A stretch of 34,214 bases of DNA from JBBPYC01 sp038200275 (GTDB taxonomy: Bacteria; Pseudomonadota; Gammaproteobacteria; Burkholderiales; Burkholderiaceae_C): assembly GCA_038200275.1 (NCBI GenBank), contig JBBPYC010000057.1, positions 1-34,214 of the forward strand. Reading direction: 5' to 3'. Below, in pieces: positions 17,313 through 25,773 of the stretch. A program made the position numbers and the translations under genes. Position 1 is the stretch's first letter. Each line of letters begins with the position of its first letter. The notes under the pieces were generated by a model. It saw only the letters and a list, made by a program, of their open reading frames with translations, was not told where the DNA came from and made no database searches.

Positions 17313-19679
17313 ATGAACGAGGTGATTCAATCGGCTTCAAGCGCCGGTCAGCAGGTCATTGCGCCAGGCAATCTGTCCGCTGACGCCACATCCACAACAT
17401 TCACCGCAAGTCTGCCCGCCACCGCTGCCGCGAACGCCGCTTCTGCGAGTTTTGCAGCACTCACAGAAAGCTTGAGTTACCTCGATGCAACCGACATCGA
17501 GCAGGTGCGGCAGGCCTATCGGTTTGCCGACGCTGCCCATCTCGGTCAGATGCGCCATAGCGGCGAGCCCTACATCACGCATCCGATTGCGGTTGCCGCT
17601 CAATGCGCGACCTGGAAACTCGACGCCCAGGCGTTGATGGCTGCGCTGCTGCACGACGTGCTCGAAGATTGCGGCATCACCAAGTCTGAGCTGATCGAAC
17701 GCTTTGGGGTTCAGGTTGCAGACCTTGTCGATGGTCTGACCAAACTCGACAAGCTGCAATTCACCACGCGCGAAGAAAACCAGGCCGAGTCGTTTCGCAA
17801 GATGCTGCTGGCGATGGCGCGCGATGTGCGCGTGATCCTGGTCAAGTTGGCCGACCGTACGCACAACATGCGCACGCTTGATGACGCGCCGCGCAGCAAG
17901 TGGTCGCGCATCGGCTCCGAGACGCTCGACATCTACTGTCCTATCGCGCATCGGTTGGGCCTCAACCAGACCTACCGCGAGCTGCAGGAACTGTCGTTTC
18001 GGCACCTGTATCCGTGGCGCCATCAGGTGCTTGCCAAAGCAGTTGCCAAGGCCCGCAGTCGGCGCCGGGATCTGGTGCAGAAAGTGGAGCAGGAAATCAA
18101 TTCGGTCTTTGGCGAAAGCAGTATCGCGGCGCGCATCGGGGGTCGAGAAAAGACGCTTTACTCGATCTACCGAAAGATGAAAGACAAGCACCTGAGCTTT
18201 GCGCAGGTGAACGACATTTACGGCTTCCGGGTGGTGTTGCCCACTGTGATCGATTGCTATACGGGGCTTGGCCTTCTACACCAGACCTACAAGCCCGTGC
18301 CAGGACGCTTCAAGGACCACATCGCAATCCCGAAGCTCAATGGCTATCAGTCGCTACACACCACCCTGGTGGGTCCGTCCGGTGTGAACATCGAGTTCCA
18401 GTTGCGCACGCAGTCGATGCACACGGTCGCCGAGTCCGGTGTCGCTGCGCACTGGCTCTACAAACGCAAGGAAGCAGCGGCCAATGCCGACCAGCCTGGC
18501 ACACAGTGGTTGCAGTCGCTGCTGGACATTCAGCAAGAAACGCGCGATGCCGCCGAGTTCTGGGAACACGTGCGGGTCGACCTGTTTCCCGATGCGGTCT
18601 ACGTGTTCACCCCGAAAAGCCGAATCCTTGCGTTGCCGCGGGGTGCCACGGTGGTGGATTTCTCCTATGCGATTCACAGCGATGTGGGGGACCGTACCAT
18701 TGCCGCGCGCATCAACGGCGAGCCCGCAGCATTGCGCACCGAGTTGAAGAACGGCGACGTGGTCGAAGTGGTGACGGCGGCCGTGTCACAGCCGAACCCA
18801 GCGTGGCTCGGATTCGTGCGCACCGGTCGCGCGCGGTCGAAGATCCGACAACATCTGAAGTCGCTCAAGCAGGCAGAGTCCGAGAATCTTGGGGAAAAGA
18901 TGCTTACGCAGGCGCTGCGTGCCGACGGACTGGAGAGTTTGCCCTCAGCCGACGATCCAGCGCACCAGCCGATCTGGGACAAGCTGCTGCGATTCACCGG
19001 CAGTAAAAATCGCAGCGAACTGCTGACTGACATTGGCCTGGGCAAGCGCATTGCAAGCATCGTGGCCAAGCGTCTCGTGGTGCTGCTCGGCGAAACGGGC
19101 GCGAAGCCGAACCCACTGCTACTGAGCCGCGAGCGCTACACCGCGCATGAGAGCGTAAGCCAGGGCGCTGTCCTGCTTGATGGCAGCGAAGGTGCCTCAG
19201 TGAGCTTTGCCACCTGTTGTCGGCCGGTTCCCGGAGACCCAGTGGTTGGCTATCTGGGCCGCGGCGAAGGCCTGGCCGTCCATCTGGTGGACTGCGGCGT
19301 TGCCGAGCGGCTGCAGCACAAAGACACCGAACGTTTCATTGCAGTGGACTGGTCCGATGAGCCGGTGCGCTTATTCGAAGCCGGCGTGGTCGCCACGGTC
19401 AGCAACGCCAAGGGCGTTCTGGCACGCGTCGCTGCGGCGTTGGCCACTGCAGAAGCCAATATCAATCACGTCCTGATGGACGACAGCGCCGCGCAGGACA
19501 CCACCGAACTGCGCTTTGTGCTCGCGGTACGCGATGTTGAGCACCTGGACACCGTGCTCAAACAGTTGCGCCGTACGCCGTCGGTCACTCGTGCGCAACG
19601 CACCATTGCAGGAAATGGCAACACGGCACGCTCGCTGCACGCTGCATTTGGGTCGTCAAGCGGCTTTGGGGGGTTGTAG
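17313..19679 (+). CDS. spoT: Bifunctional (p)ppGpp synthetase/hydrolase of the SpoT/Rel type
   Basis: Makes and degrades the alarmone (p)ppGpp. From the ATG at 17313 the protein has 788 residues. The HD hydrolase domain is intact: RHSGEPYITHP (81-91), LLHDVLED with HD at 114-115, and DRTHNMRTL. The synthetase domain has YGFRVVLPT and RFKD at 332-335. The RxKD form is that of bifunctional enzymes rather than the ExDD of RelA. Next come IPKLNGYQSLHTTLVGP, the TGS domain (VYVFTPKSRILALPRGATVV), a zinc-finger-like segment with SFATCCRPVPGD, and a C-terminal ACT domain. An upstream TTG at 17283 is a possible start. The first 50 residues are Ala/Thr/Ser-rich and not conserved. Confidence 0.94.
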   Translation: MNEVIQSASSAGQQVIAPGNLSADATSTTFTASLPATAAANAASASFAALTESLSYLDATDIEQVRQAYRFADAAHLGQMRHSGEPYITHPIAVAAQCATWKLDAQALMAALLHDVLEDCGITKSELIERFGVQVADLVDGLTKLDKLQFTTREENQAESFRKMLLAMARDVRVILVKLADRTHNMRTLDDAPRSKWSRIGSETLDIYCPIAHRLGLNQTYRELQELSFRHLYPWRHQVLAKAVAKARSRRRDLVQKVEQEINSVFGESSIAARIGGREKTLYSIYRKMKDKHLSFAQVNDIYGFRVVLPTVIDCYTGLGLLHQTYKPVPGRFKDHIAIPKLNGYQSLHTTLVGPSGVNIEFQLRTQSMHTVAESGVAAHWLYKRKEAAANADQPGTQWLQSLLDIQQETRDAAEFWEHVRVDLFPDAVYVFTPKSRILALPRGATVVDFSYAIHSDVGDRTIAARINGEPAALRTELKNGDVVEVVTAAVSQPNPAWLGFVRTGRARSKIRQHLKSLKQAESENLGEKMLTQALRADGLESLPSADDPAHQPIWDKLLRFTGSKNRSELLTDIGLGKRIASIVAKRLVVLLGETGAKPNPLLLSRERYTAHESVSQGAVLLDGSEGASVSFATCCRPVPGDPVVGYLGRGEGLAVHLVDCGVAERLQHKDTERFIAVDWSDEPVRLFEAGVVATVSNAKGVLARVAAALATAEANINHVLMDDSAAQDTTELRFVLAVRDVEHLDTVLKQLRRTPSVTRAQRTIAGNGNTARSLHAAFGSSSGFGGL

Positions 19680-19749
19680 TGAGATGTGCGCAGTTTGAGC
19701 TGTTTTTTGCCTGCTTGATTTCCGAGCTCAGTGCAGCCGCAGAGGGTAG

Positions 19750-20775
19750 CTATACATCAGACGCAGTGTCGCACACCAGTTCAGGGGGCACCTCCGCAGC
19801 CAGCCAATCACGTGGTTCGCGGAATGCCTCGAATGCCCGGGCCACGCGCGAACTGCTGCGGTTGAGGTGCGATGCAGCGTCCGGGCATCGCTCGGCCCAG
19901 CCCACCACGAGTTCGGCGGCGGTCCGTGGCAACGTTTGCGGCGGCTGTCGGCGCAACGTCAGGTGTTCACGCACAGCAAGGTTTTCGAGCTGCCCCTGAG
20001 CCTGACGATCCAGGCGTCGCCAGCGCGCGCGCCAATCGTTAAGACGCCAGAAATGGGCATCCTGCATATCCCAGGTGGCAGTCGGCTCGACCACAACAGC
20101 ATGTTTCAGATCCCACCGATACTTCGCCGGATTCAGCCGGTAGGCCAGCGCGGCGCCGATCAATGAGTCGCCGCGATACAGCCCGAGCGGCAGCCGAAAA
20201 CCGATGTCGTTCAGCTGCAGCAGCGTCGCGCGTTTAAGGCAAAAGCAGTTGCCGTGAATGCCGCCGTCGGCAAGCATGGCGCGCGTGGCCGCTGCAGCCG
20301 AGCGCCCGACCGTCGGCACACCGGACCCCCCCATCGCGTCTGCCGATGCGTGCACCCGAGCCGAAAGCCGCTCGAGCGTATTCGGCCATAGGCGCACATA
20401 GCCATCGACAAAAAAAGCCAGCTCGGCCGTGGGCCAGATCGCGTCGATGTACTGATTCCAAGCGTGCGCCTTGTCGGCCAATACGAGATGCCACACGCGC
20501 AACCGAGGCCCAGACGCCACGTTGGCGATCAGCGTTCGGGCATGCTGCGCAGCCGCGTCGGCGAGCCCGATGTTGCCGTTTACGAGCACGTCGATCATCG
20601 ACCGGCGGTCCGGGGCACTCGCGCTTGCTTGTGCGGCGGCAGCGCTGGCTGCGGTCATCGTCGCACGCAAGACCTCAGGCGTTTCGCGAGCCGTGAAGAT
20701 CGCGACCGCGTTGTCGACTTGTGCGGCTTGCATTGCTGCCGTGTCCTGCGGTGCGCGCTCCGTAAGGCTTGTCAC
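19750..20775 (-). CDS. Probable glycosyltransferase (GT-A fold, family 2-like)
   Basis: This protein has 341 residues from a GTG at 20775, or 327 from the ATG at 20733, which has AGGA upstream. It starts with a family-2-like beta strand (VDNAVAIFTARETPEVLRAT). It then has WHLVLADKAHAWNQYIDAIW and a metal-site-like FVDGYVRLWPNTLERL in place of the usual DxD. A conserved-looking block follows, HGNCFCLKRATLL with FRLPLGLYRGDSLIG. No membrane helix is seen, so it may be cytosolic or attached to a complex. Acceptor sugar is unknown. It is convergent with spoT (70-base gap). Confidence 0.55.
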   Translation of the reverse strand: MTSLTERAPQDTAAMQAAQVDNAVAIFTARETPEVLRATMTAASAAAAQASASAPDRRSMIDVLVNGNIGLADAAAQHARTLIANVASGPRLRVWHLVLADKAHAWNQYIDAIWPTAELAFFVDGYVRLWPNTLERLSARVHASADAMGGSGVPTVGRSAAAATRAMLADGGIHGNCFCLKRATLLQLNDIGFRLPLGLYRGDSLIGAALAYRLNPAKYRWDLKHAVVVEPTATWDMQDAHFWRLNDWRARWRRLDRQAQGQLENLAVREHLTLRRQPPQTLPRTAAELVVGWAERCPDAASHLNRSSSRVARAFEAFREPRDWLAAEVPPELVCDTASDV

Positions 20776-20820
20776 TTGAGGGCGCGCCGGACATGCAGCG
20801 CCATATGCCGGCGATTCACC

Positions 20821-21051
20821 TTAGCGTCTTCGCAGGATGTGAACGAACTCACCGGCGCTGATGGAGTGCTGTTCAACCAACTCGTTGCCGGTTTGCTTTG
20901 CAAATGCCTGGAAGTCGCGCATCGAGCCGGCATCGGTTGCCAGCACGCGAAGCAGTTGGCCACTCTCCAAGATGCCCAATGCCTTCTTGGCCTTCAGGAT
21001 GGGCAACGGACAATTGAGTCCGCGTGCATCGACTTCGGTTGCAATATTCAT
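20821..21051 (-). CDS. TusA/SirA-family sulfur carrier protein
   Basis: This 76-residue protein, MNIATEVDARGLNCPLPILK..., has the family CPxP motif with C14. The cysteine carries persulfide sulfur, for tRNA 2-thiouridine synthesis in the case of TusA. The second half, GQLLRVLATDAGSMRDFQAF then VEQHSISAGEFVHILRR, is the usual two-layer fold. Other members serve molybdenum cofactor or sulfur oxidation pathways, so I do not assign tusA with certainty. cysM lies on the same strand 700 bases away, another sulfur gene. Confidence 0.85.
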   Translation of the reverse strand: MNIATEVDARGLNCPLPILKAKKALGILESGQLLRVLATDAGSMRDFQAFAKQTGNELVEQHSISAGEFVHILRRR

Positions 21052-21128
21052 TGTGATGTGGTCGATGGAAGCGTGTAGAAAAACTAAAACGGACGGCGTG
21101 GCAGCTTGGGTCGAACGCCGATGCCCAC

Positions 21129-21656
21129 TCAGCGACGCTCGATCTCGATGAACGTCGGCTCATGGCCGCGCGCGCGCAGCCAGTCGGCAAGCGCGTAGCC
21201 GGTGCCGGCACGCCAGCACTTGACGTCCTGCGGTGCATACAAACGGTAGTCGACCAGTTCTGGCGACAGTCGCACTTCTCCATCGGCCACGGCCGCATAC
21301 GCGATGATCACCTGGTTCATGCGCTGAAAGTCGTAGACGCCGAGCAACTCAAGCGCGGATACGTCGAGATTCGTCTCTTCCTTGATCTCGCGCGCAATGC
21401 CTTCCTGCGCTGTCTCGCCTGCCTCCATGAAGCCGGTAATCAACGCATACATCTTGCCCGGCCATGCCGCATTGCGCGCAAGCAGGACCTGACCGCGATA
21501 TTCGATCACGGCCGCGAGCACCGGCGTCGGGTTATTCCAGTTCGTGTAATCGCACGCGGGACAACGCAGCCGCTTTTTCTCGCCACCATCTTCCACCTTT
21601 ACAAGCCGTTGCAATGGCGTCGCGCACTGTGGACAAAACCTGAAGTCAGATGCCAT
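21129..21656 (-). CDS. NUDIX hydrolase with N-terminal zinc ribbon
   Basis: This 175-residue protein has a zinc ribbon, C8/C11 and C32/C35 (CPQC, CPAC). A complete Nudix box follows at 75-97: GFMEAGETAQEGIARE then IKEETNL, which binds the metal and pyrophosphate. The layout is like NudC (NADH pyrophosphatase and RNA-decapping) but shorter, without the NudC N-terminal domain. It probably cleaves a nucleoside-diphosphate-linked compound. Confidence 0.85.
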   Translation of the reverse strand: MASDFRFCPQCATPLQRLVKVEDGGEKKRLRCPACDYTNWNNPTPVLAAVIEYRGQVLLARNAAWPGKMYALITGFMEAGETAQEGIAREIKEETNLDVSALELLGVYDFQRMNQVIIAYAAVADGEVRLSPELVDYRLYAPQDVKCWRAGTGYALADWLRARGHEPTFIEIERR

Positions 21657-21694
21657 TTTGCTATATTTTCAGTAGCGAATTACGCTTGTAATCA

Positions 21695-21735
21695 TTGAGT
21701 AGATGCGAGGTTTCATCAAGAGTAAGTCTACTCAA
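21695..21735. repeat. 9-bp inverted repeat TTGAGTAGA...TCTACTCAA downstream of cysM
   Basis: Arms at 21695-21703 and 21727-21735 match perfectly across a 23-base spacer. They lie in the 104-base gap between the cysM stop and the NUDIX start, both minus-strand. It could be an operator for the NUDIX gene or a weak cysM transcript end. No T-run follows on the minus strand. Confidence 0.4.
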
Positions 21736-21760
21736 ACCAGACCCTATGACGCCGTCGCAT

Positions 21761-22663
21761 TCACAGCGGAAACACGCCTGTCGACAAATACCGATCCCCG
21801 CGGTCGCAGACGATGAACACGATCGTTGCATCCTGCTCGCGCGCCGCGACTTGCTGCGCCGCCCAGCACGCGCCGGCTGCGGAGATGCCTGCAAAGATGC
21901 CTTCGTCACGCGCCAACTTCCGGCACGTTTCCTCAGCATCGTCCTGGCTTACATAGATCAACTCATCGACATGCCGCGGGTCGTAGATTTTCGGCAGATA
22001 TTCGTCGCGCCATTTGCGGATACCCGGGATGCGTGAGCCCTCCTGCGGCTGCACACCGATGATGCGCACAGCGGGACTTTTCTCTTTCAGATAACGTGAC
22101 ACGCCGGTGATTGTGCCGGTCGTGCCCATCGCACTGACGAAGTGTGTGACCCGGCCGCCGGTGTCCTGCCAGATTTCCGGACCGGTGGTCTCATAGTGAA
22201 TCCGCGGGTTGTCGGCGTTGGCGAATTGGTCAAGTACCCTGCCCTGGCCATCGCGCTGCATCTGCTCGGCCAGATCGCGCGCGTACTCCATACCGCCGCT
22301 TTTGGGCGTCAGCACCAACTCGGCGCCGAAGGCTTTCATCGTCTGTGCACGCTCGATCGACAGATCTTCTGGCATCACGAGCAGCATGCGGTAGCCGCGA
22401 ACTGCGGCAGCCATTGCAAGTGCAATACCCGTGTTGCCCGATGTGGCCTCAATCAACGTATCGCCGGGGACAATCTCACCTCGCTGCTCGGCGTGGCGAA
22501 TCATCGCCAACGCCGCACGGTCTTTCACTGAACCGGCGGGATTGTTGCCCTCCAGCTTGCCCAACACCACATTGCGATGTTCGGTATTGATCTGGGCACC
22601 AATGCGTTGCAGGGCGACCAGCGGCGTCCGGCCGATCGTCTCTTCGATCGTGGGATAGTTCAT
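21761..22663 (-). CDS. cysM: Cysteine synthase B
   Basis: CysM makes L-cysteine from O-acetylserine and sulfide or thiosulfate using PLP. The protein has 300 residues from the ATG at 22663; a GTG nine bases upstream is also in frame. The PLP lysine is K47 in GNNPAGSVKDR, the CysM form of this motif. The substrate loop TSGNTGIAL is present, as are GTTGTITGVSRYL and the C-terminal ISAAGACWA and VFIVCDRGDRYLSTGVF. The asparagine loop and short C-terminus support CysM over CysK. Confidence 0.94.
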   Translation of the reverse strand: MNYPTIEETIGRTPLVALQRIGAQINTEHRNVVLGKLEGNNPAGSVKDRAALAMIRHAEQRGEIVPGDTLIEATSGNTGIALAMAAAVRGYRMLLVMPEDLSIERAQTMKAFGAELVLTPKSGGMEYARDLAEQMQRDGQGRVLDQFANADNPRIHYETTGPEIWQDTGGRVTHFVSAMGTTGTITGVSRYLKEKSPAVRIIGVQPQEGSRIPGIRKWRDEYLPKIYDPRHVDELIYVSQDDAEETCRKLARDEGIFAGISAAGACWAAQQVAAREQDATIVFIVCDRGDRYLSTGVFPL

Positions 22664-22717
22664 CCACGGCACTGTGCCATAATTTCGATGCCATGCTTTT
22701 GCAGTAAGGCAACCCCA

Positions 22718-22802
22718 GCCGGAGTGGTGAAATTGGTAGACGCAGGGGACTCAAAATCCCCCGCCGCAAGGCGTGCCGGTTCGATTCCGGCCTCCGGCAC
22801 CA
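22718..22802 (+). tRNA. tRNA-Leu (anticodon CAA)
   Basis: A full cloverleaf is visible. The acceptor GCCGGAG pairs with CTCCGGC. The anticodon arm is GGGGA-CTCAAAA-TCCCC, giving anticodon CAA. The long class II variable arm is CGCC-GCAA-GGCG, and the T arm is GCCGG-TTCGATT-CCGGC, with an encoded CCA end at 22800-22802. It reads UUG codons. A CATAAT at 22678-22683 may be its -10 box. Confidence 0.95.
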
Positions 22803-23270
22803 GCGGGTTGTCGTTTGAAGAAGCAGCGCTGTATCTTGAAGCAAACAGCAACTATTTATAGTCGAAAGCAGGGTTGGCACCAACCCGCATTCAGAGCATC
22901 GTGAGCCAGACCTGTCAACAGCACCGTGCCGAGCAGATCTTCATTCGCATGGATCCTAGCGCGATAAGACTGACACAGAAAGCGCAGTCTCAACTGCAGA
23001 ATTCATGGCCTTACGCAGTTCTGGACAATCGCTTGACCAGCCGCGAAGACGTTGAGTCCGCCCGGAGGCAAACGGAGCTGCTGTCCTTGGCTTGAAACCG
23101 ATCGGCTTGGTCGGCTGCCGCTAGGCCACCCCGTCAATCGAAGTGGGAGGTTGAGTTACCTTATCACAACGAACATCCAATCGCCGGCTGAAGCGCGAAT
23201 CGGCGGGCGGTAGACGGTATGAAGAAGCACTACGCAACTGTTGCGCAACATTCATCACGGTGCGCACCGT
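22803..23270. other. Intergenic stretch between tRNA-Leu and the att site; dyads but no assignable gene
   Basis: A 73-codon frame from a TTG (22874-23095) has no recognisable family and no good ribosome site. Several perfect dyads are visible: GGGTTGG-CA-CCAACCC at 22871-22886, GCGGGTTG (22803-22810) against CAACCCGC (22881-22888), GTTGCGCAAC near 23240-23249, and a 14-bp palindrome ACGGTGCGCACCGT at 23257-23270. I assign no function. Confidence 0.4.
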
Positions 23271-23304
23271 AAAACGGGTTGGCCCCTACTAAGAGCCAAC
23301 CCGT
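23271..23304 (-). terminator. Terminator of the disrupted minus-strand tRNA locus
   Basis: On the minus strand a perfect 10-bp stem, ACGGGTTGGC / GCCAACCCGT, with an 11-base loop is followed by TTTT. It begins 14 bases past the CCA end of the tRNA 3' half. The plus strand also has a T-run after the stem (TTTTTCTTTT), so it can work in both directions. Confidence 0.8.
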
Positions 23305-23317
23305 TTTTCTTTTCCAG

Positions 23318-23362
23318 TGGTGCGGCTGGCAGGAATTGAACCCACTACCCCTTGGTTCGTAG
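23318..23362 (-). other. attL: 3' half of a tRNA-Arg(ACG)-like gene
   Basis: Read on the minus strand this is an exact tRNA 3' half in order. It has anticodon loop CTACGAA (anticodon ACG), the 3' anticodon stem CCAAG, a five-base variable loop and T stem-loop GTGGG-TTCAATT-CCTGC. The 3' acceptor strand CAGCCGC, discriminator A and CCA follow. The 5' half is not present next to it: the sequence beyond 23362 does not pair with CCAAG. This is what remains when a tyrosine-integrase element enters a tRNA at its anticodon loop. The reconstituted tRNA should lie at the other end of the element. Confidence 0.8.
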
Positions 23363-23491
23363 TCAACCCAAAGCAGTTTCAGCAAGTTGCAAGGAACACT
23401 TCAAAGACAGTAATTCATCAATTAAATCAACGATCTATCGCACAACGTCTTGCAACAGCCGCCAGCGGCCTACAATCGGAACCACGCAAAC

Positions 23492-23515
23492 TGTGGGGGC
23501 AAATGTGGGGGCAAA
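23492..23515 (+). repeat. Two adjacent 12-bp direct repeats TGTGGGGGCAAA before the integrase start
   Basis: The copies at 23492-23503 and 23504-23515 abut exactly and lie between attL and the integrase ATG at 23529. Their position suits arm-type integrase sites or binding of a directionality factor. They are also in frame with the integrase gene if it starts further upstream at a GTG. Confidence 0.7.
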
Positions 23516-23528
23516 AGCTGATGCATCG

Positions 23529-25001
23529 ATGGACCGGCCGATTACGACGCTGGAGCTGAAGGCACTGCGGCCAGCAGACGATGGACGCAAGCTACGGCTC
23601 GGCGACGGGCTGATTGGGACGGTGCGGTCCGGTCATGACGGCATAAGCGTGCATGTGGCGTGGCGCTACCGCATCGGCGGCAAAACCCGCGAAATCAGGC
23701 TCGAGACGTGGACGGCGAAAGGCAGCATTACGCTGAAGGCACTGCGCGATGAACGGGACCGGCTCGCCGCCGACCTGCGCGACGGCATCGACCCAATCGA
23801 GCGCCGGGCTGCCGACCGACTTACTGACGAAGCCGAGCGGGCCGAGCAGGCTCGCCGCGATCAGCAACGTATTGATGCAGCACGCGCTGCTGAACTAGCC
23901 CAGCAACGGCGGTTGACGGTGCGGGCACTGTTCGACACATGGCGGCAGGCCGATCTGCGACCGCGCATGCGAGCCGATGGCAAGCGCACCGGACGCAAGG
24001 ACGGTGGCCAGTACGTGGCAGAACAATTCGAGCGGCACGTTTTTCCGAGGCTTGGTGAAATGGCTGCCGAGGATGCGCGCAAGGCCGACCTGCTCGCCCT
24101 GCTTGACGCGCAGAAGGTGCAAGGCAAGATGCGCACCGCAAATGTCTTGCTGTCTGATTTGAAGCAAATGCTCGACTTTGCGGTGGAGCGCGAGCTCGTC
24201 GCGACCAACCCACTGGCCAGCGTGAAGAAGTCGAAGGTCGGCGGCCCGAGTGTCGAACGTGACCGCATTCTGAGCGATGACGAAATCCGCTCGCTGGCCT
24301 GCTGTCTCCATGCCGCCCGGCTCGGCCCGCGCACTGAGGCGGCCATCTGGTTGACACTGGCGACCGCGGTGCGCGCCGGCGAGCTGACTGGTGCCATATG
24401 GGCCGGCACGCCGAACCCGATGCAATTGCTTTCGATCGCGGAAGCAGACGAAGTCAAGCTCGGCGTCGTTGACGTGCAGGCGCGCACTTGGCACTTGCTG
24501 GACACGAAAAACCAGCGCGAGCACACGATCCACTTGAGCGACTTTGCACTTCGGCAGATTGCGGTGCTGGCGCATTACCGTGAGGTTCAGGCCGACTCCA
24601 CCGACTTGGCGCCCTGGCTGTTCCCGGCGACTGACAACGCGCGACCGGTGTGCGTCAAGTCGTTCGGCAAGCAGCTGTCCGACCGCCAGCGCAGCCCTGA
24701 GGAACGCATGAGCAATCGCACGAAGGCCGTTGCATCGCTGTCCCTGCCCGGTGGCCGCTGGACGGCGCATGACCTGCGGCGCACGGCGGCAAGCGTAATG
24801 GCACGGCTCAGCTTTCCCGACTCGACGATTCACGAGTGCCTGAACCATGTTCAGAACGACCGCATGAGCCGCGTCTACATCCGCGACCGGCGCGAGGCCG
24901 ACCAGCGGTGCGCGTTCGATGCGCTTGGTAAGCATCTCGAGCAGCTGACACTCGGCGAGTGCACCGATAGCAACTTGGTGACGCTCCTGAAGACGGCTTA
25001 G
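23529..25001 (+). CDS. Tyrosine-type site-specific integrase
   Basis: This protein has 490 residues from the ATG at 23529. The N-terminal part (residues 9-95, LKALRPADDGRKLRLGDGLI...) is the DUF4102-like arm-binding domain. A charged helical linker follows, then a core-binding domain (about 130-235) and a catalytic domain. Catalytic residues are visible: R282 in TAVRAGELTGAIW, K327 in LLDTKNQREHTI, H414 and R417 in WTAHDLRRTAASVM, H440 in CLNHVQ, and the nucleophile Y450 in MSRVYIRDRRE. It sits beside attL and reads into the element, as usual for tRNA-targeting integrases. The frame is open upstream to 23352, so GTG starts overlapping the 12-bp repeats are possible. Confidence 0.9.
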   Translation: MDRPITTLELKALRPADDGRKLRLGDGLIGTVRSGHDGISVHVAWRYRIGGKTREIRLETWTAKGSITLKALRDERDRLAADLRDGIDPIERRAADRLTDEAERAEQARRDQQRIDAARAAELAQQRRLTVRALFDTWRQADLRPRMRADGKRTGRKDGGQYVAEQFERHVFPRLGEMAAEDARKADLLALLDAQKVQGKMRTANVLLSDLKQMLDFAVERELVATNPLASVKKSKVGGPSVERDRILSDDEIRSLACCLHAARLGPRTEAAIWLTLATAVRAGELTGAIWAGTPNPMQLLSIAEADEVKLGVVDVQARTWHLLDTKNQREHTIHLSDFALRQIAVLAHYREVQADSTDLAPWLFPATDNARPVCVKSFGKQLSDRQRSPEERMSNRTKAVASLSLPGGRWTAHDLRRTAASVMARLSFPDSTIHECLNHVQNDRMSRVYIRDRREADQRCAFDALGKHLEQLTLGECTDSNLVTLLKTA

Positions 25002-25036
25002 AACCGCTTGCAGCCAAGCGTAAGTACTGGCGGTTC
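25001..25036 (+). repeat. Nested hairpin after the integrase gene
   Basis: An outer pair GAACCGC (25001-25007) / GCGGTTC (25030-25036) is nested with an inner CGCTTG-CAGC-CAAGCG (25005-25020); the two are alternative folds. It starts on the last base of the integrase stop codon. There is no T-run, so it is not a standard terminator. Confidence 0.4.
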
Positions 25037-25112
25037 GCTGTAGCACCAGATCGGAGCACCCTGCCGGGGCGGGCGCCAACTTCTTTTGTATGGGTGAAGA
25101 ATAAGAAATTCA

Positions 25113-25736
25113 ATGACCGAAGTCGACCATCCGATTTTCCATGATGAGACGCCAGAACAGGTTTGCGCCGCCGCCTTAGCGAGCTTGGACGATTGTCTGA
25201 ATGAGGTGGCGGACAGCAACGAAGCCGGCCTCGACCAAATCCGCAACAAGATTTTTGTCGATATGTGGCACGGCGACGTAAAGGGGGAAGAACTCGAAGC
25301 CGATTTGGATGCGAGTTACGAGGACGAGCCCCCAACGATGCGGCAAGTGCTGCATCAATCCACATTAATTTGTTGCGCCTATGCGATTCAAGGAATGAAG
25401 GCGTATCAAGCAGGAAAAGATATGAATCTGGCATGGCGGTACGCCGCCCGCTGCAGGTTTTGGGAAGGGGTCGTACGAAGCATGTGGAGCTTGCGCGAGC
25501 CGCTAGACAAGCCGATGAAGCGATTTGCCCAACTCGGAGCAGCAGCATCCCACGCTGAAAATCATGCCCTAAAACAAGTGGTTTTTGAATGGCTGGATGC
25601 CAATCGAGAAAAATACCCAACCAAGATTGCTGCCGCCCGAGCACTCGACAAAATGAAGCTCGTCCCGGTAGTCTTCAGTACATTAATGACTTGGATAACT
25701 CAATGGGAAAAACTACAGTCTGCCGGCAGACTGTAG
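25113..25736 (+). CDS. Hypothetical protein of the integrated element
   Basis: This 207-residue protein has no family I can name. It is acidic in the first 75 residues (ELEADLDASYEDEPP) and then helical, with CRFWEGVVRSMWSLREPL. The C-terminal 50 residues (DANREKYPTKIAAARALDKM, then FSTLMTWITQWEKL) look like a helix-turn-helix, and similar tails occur in small island-encoded regulators. Its last eight codons, including the stop, are one perfect 24-bp palindrome. It lies between the integrase and the AlpA-like gene, so it may regulate the operon or excision; this is inference. Confidence 0.7.
   Translation: MTEVDHPIFHDETPEQVCAAALASLDDCLNEVADSNEAGLDQIRNKIFVDMWHGDVKGEELEADLDASYEDEPPTMRQVLHQSTLICCAYAIQGMKAYQAGKDMNLAWRYAARCRFWEGVVRSMWSLREPLDKPMKRFAQLGAAASHAENHALKQVVFEWLDANREKYPTKIAAARALDKMKLVPVVFSTLMTWITQWEKLQSAGRL
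25713..25736. promoter_or_regulatory. 24-bp perfect palindrome (possible operator) ending at a stop codon
   Basis: The half-site is CTACAGTCTGCC and its exact reverse complement follows with no spacer. It encodes L-Q-S-A-G-R-L-stop of the upstream gene. A second copy of the central CTGCCGGCA starts exactly 20 bases later (25740-25748), two helical turns away, inside AGCCTG-N8-CAGGCT (25737-25756). The paired, phased dyads look like a binding site for a dimeric regulator. Confidence 0.55.
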
Positions 25737-25773
25737 AGCCTGCCGGCATACAGGCTTCAAAACAAGCGCCTTC

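Noticed and set aside
22874..23095. 73-codon frame after tRNA-Leu
   Set aside because: Starts at a TTG inside a perfect hairpin, without a ribosome site or recognisable family; kept only as part of the intergenic description.
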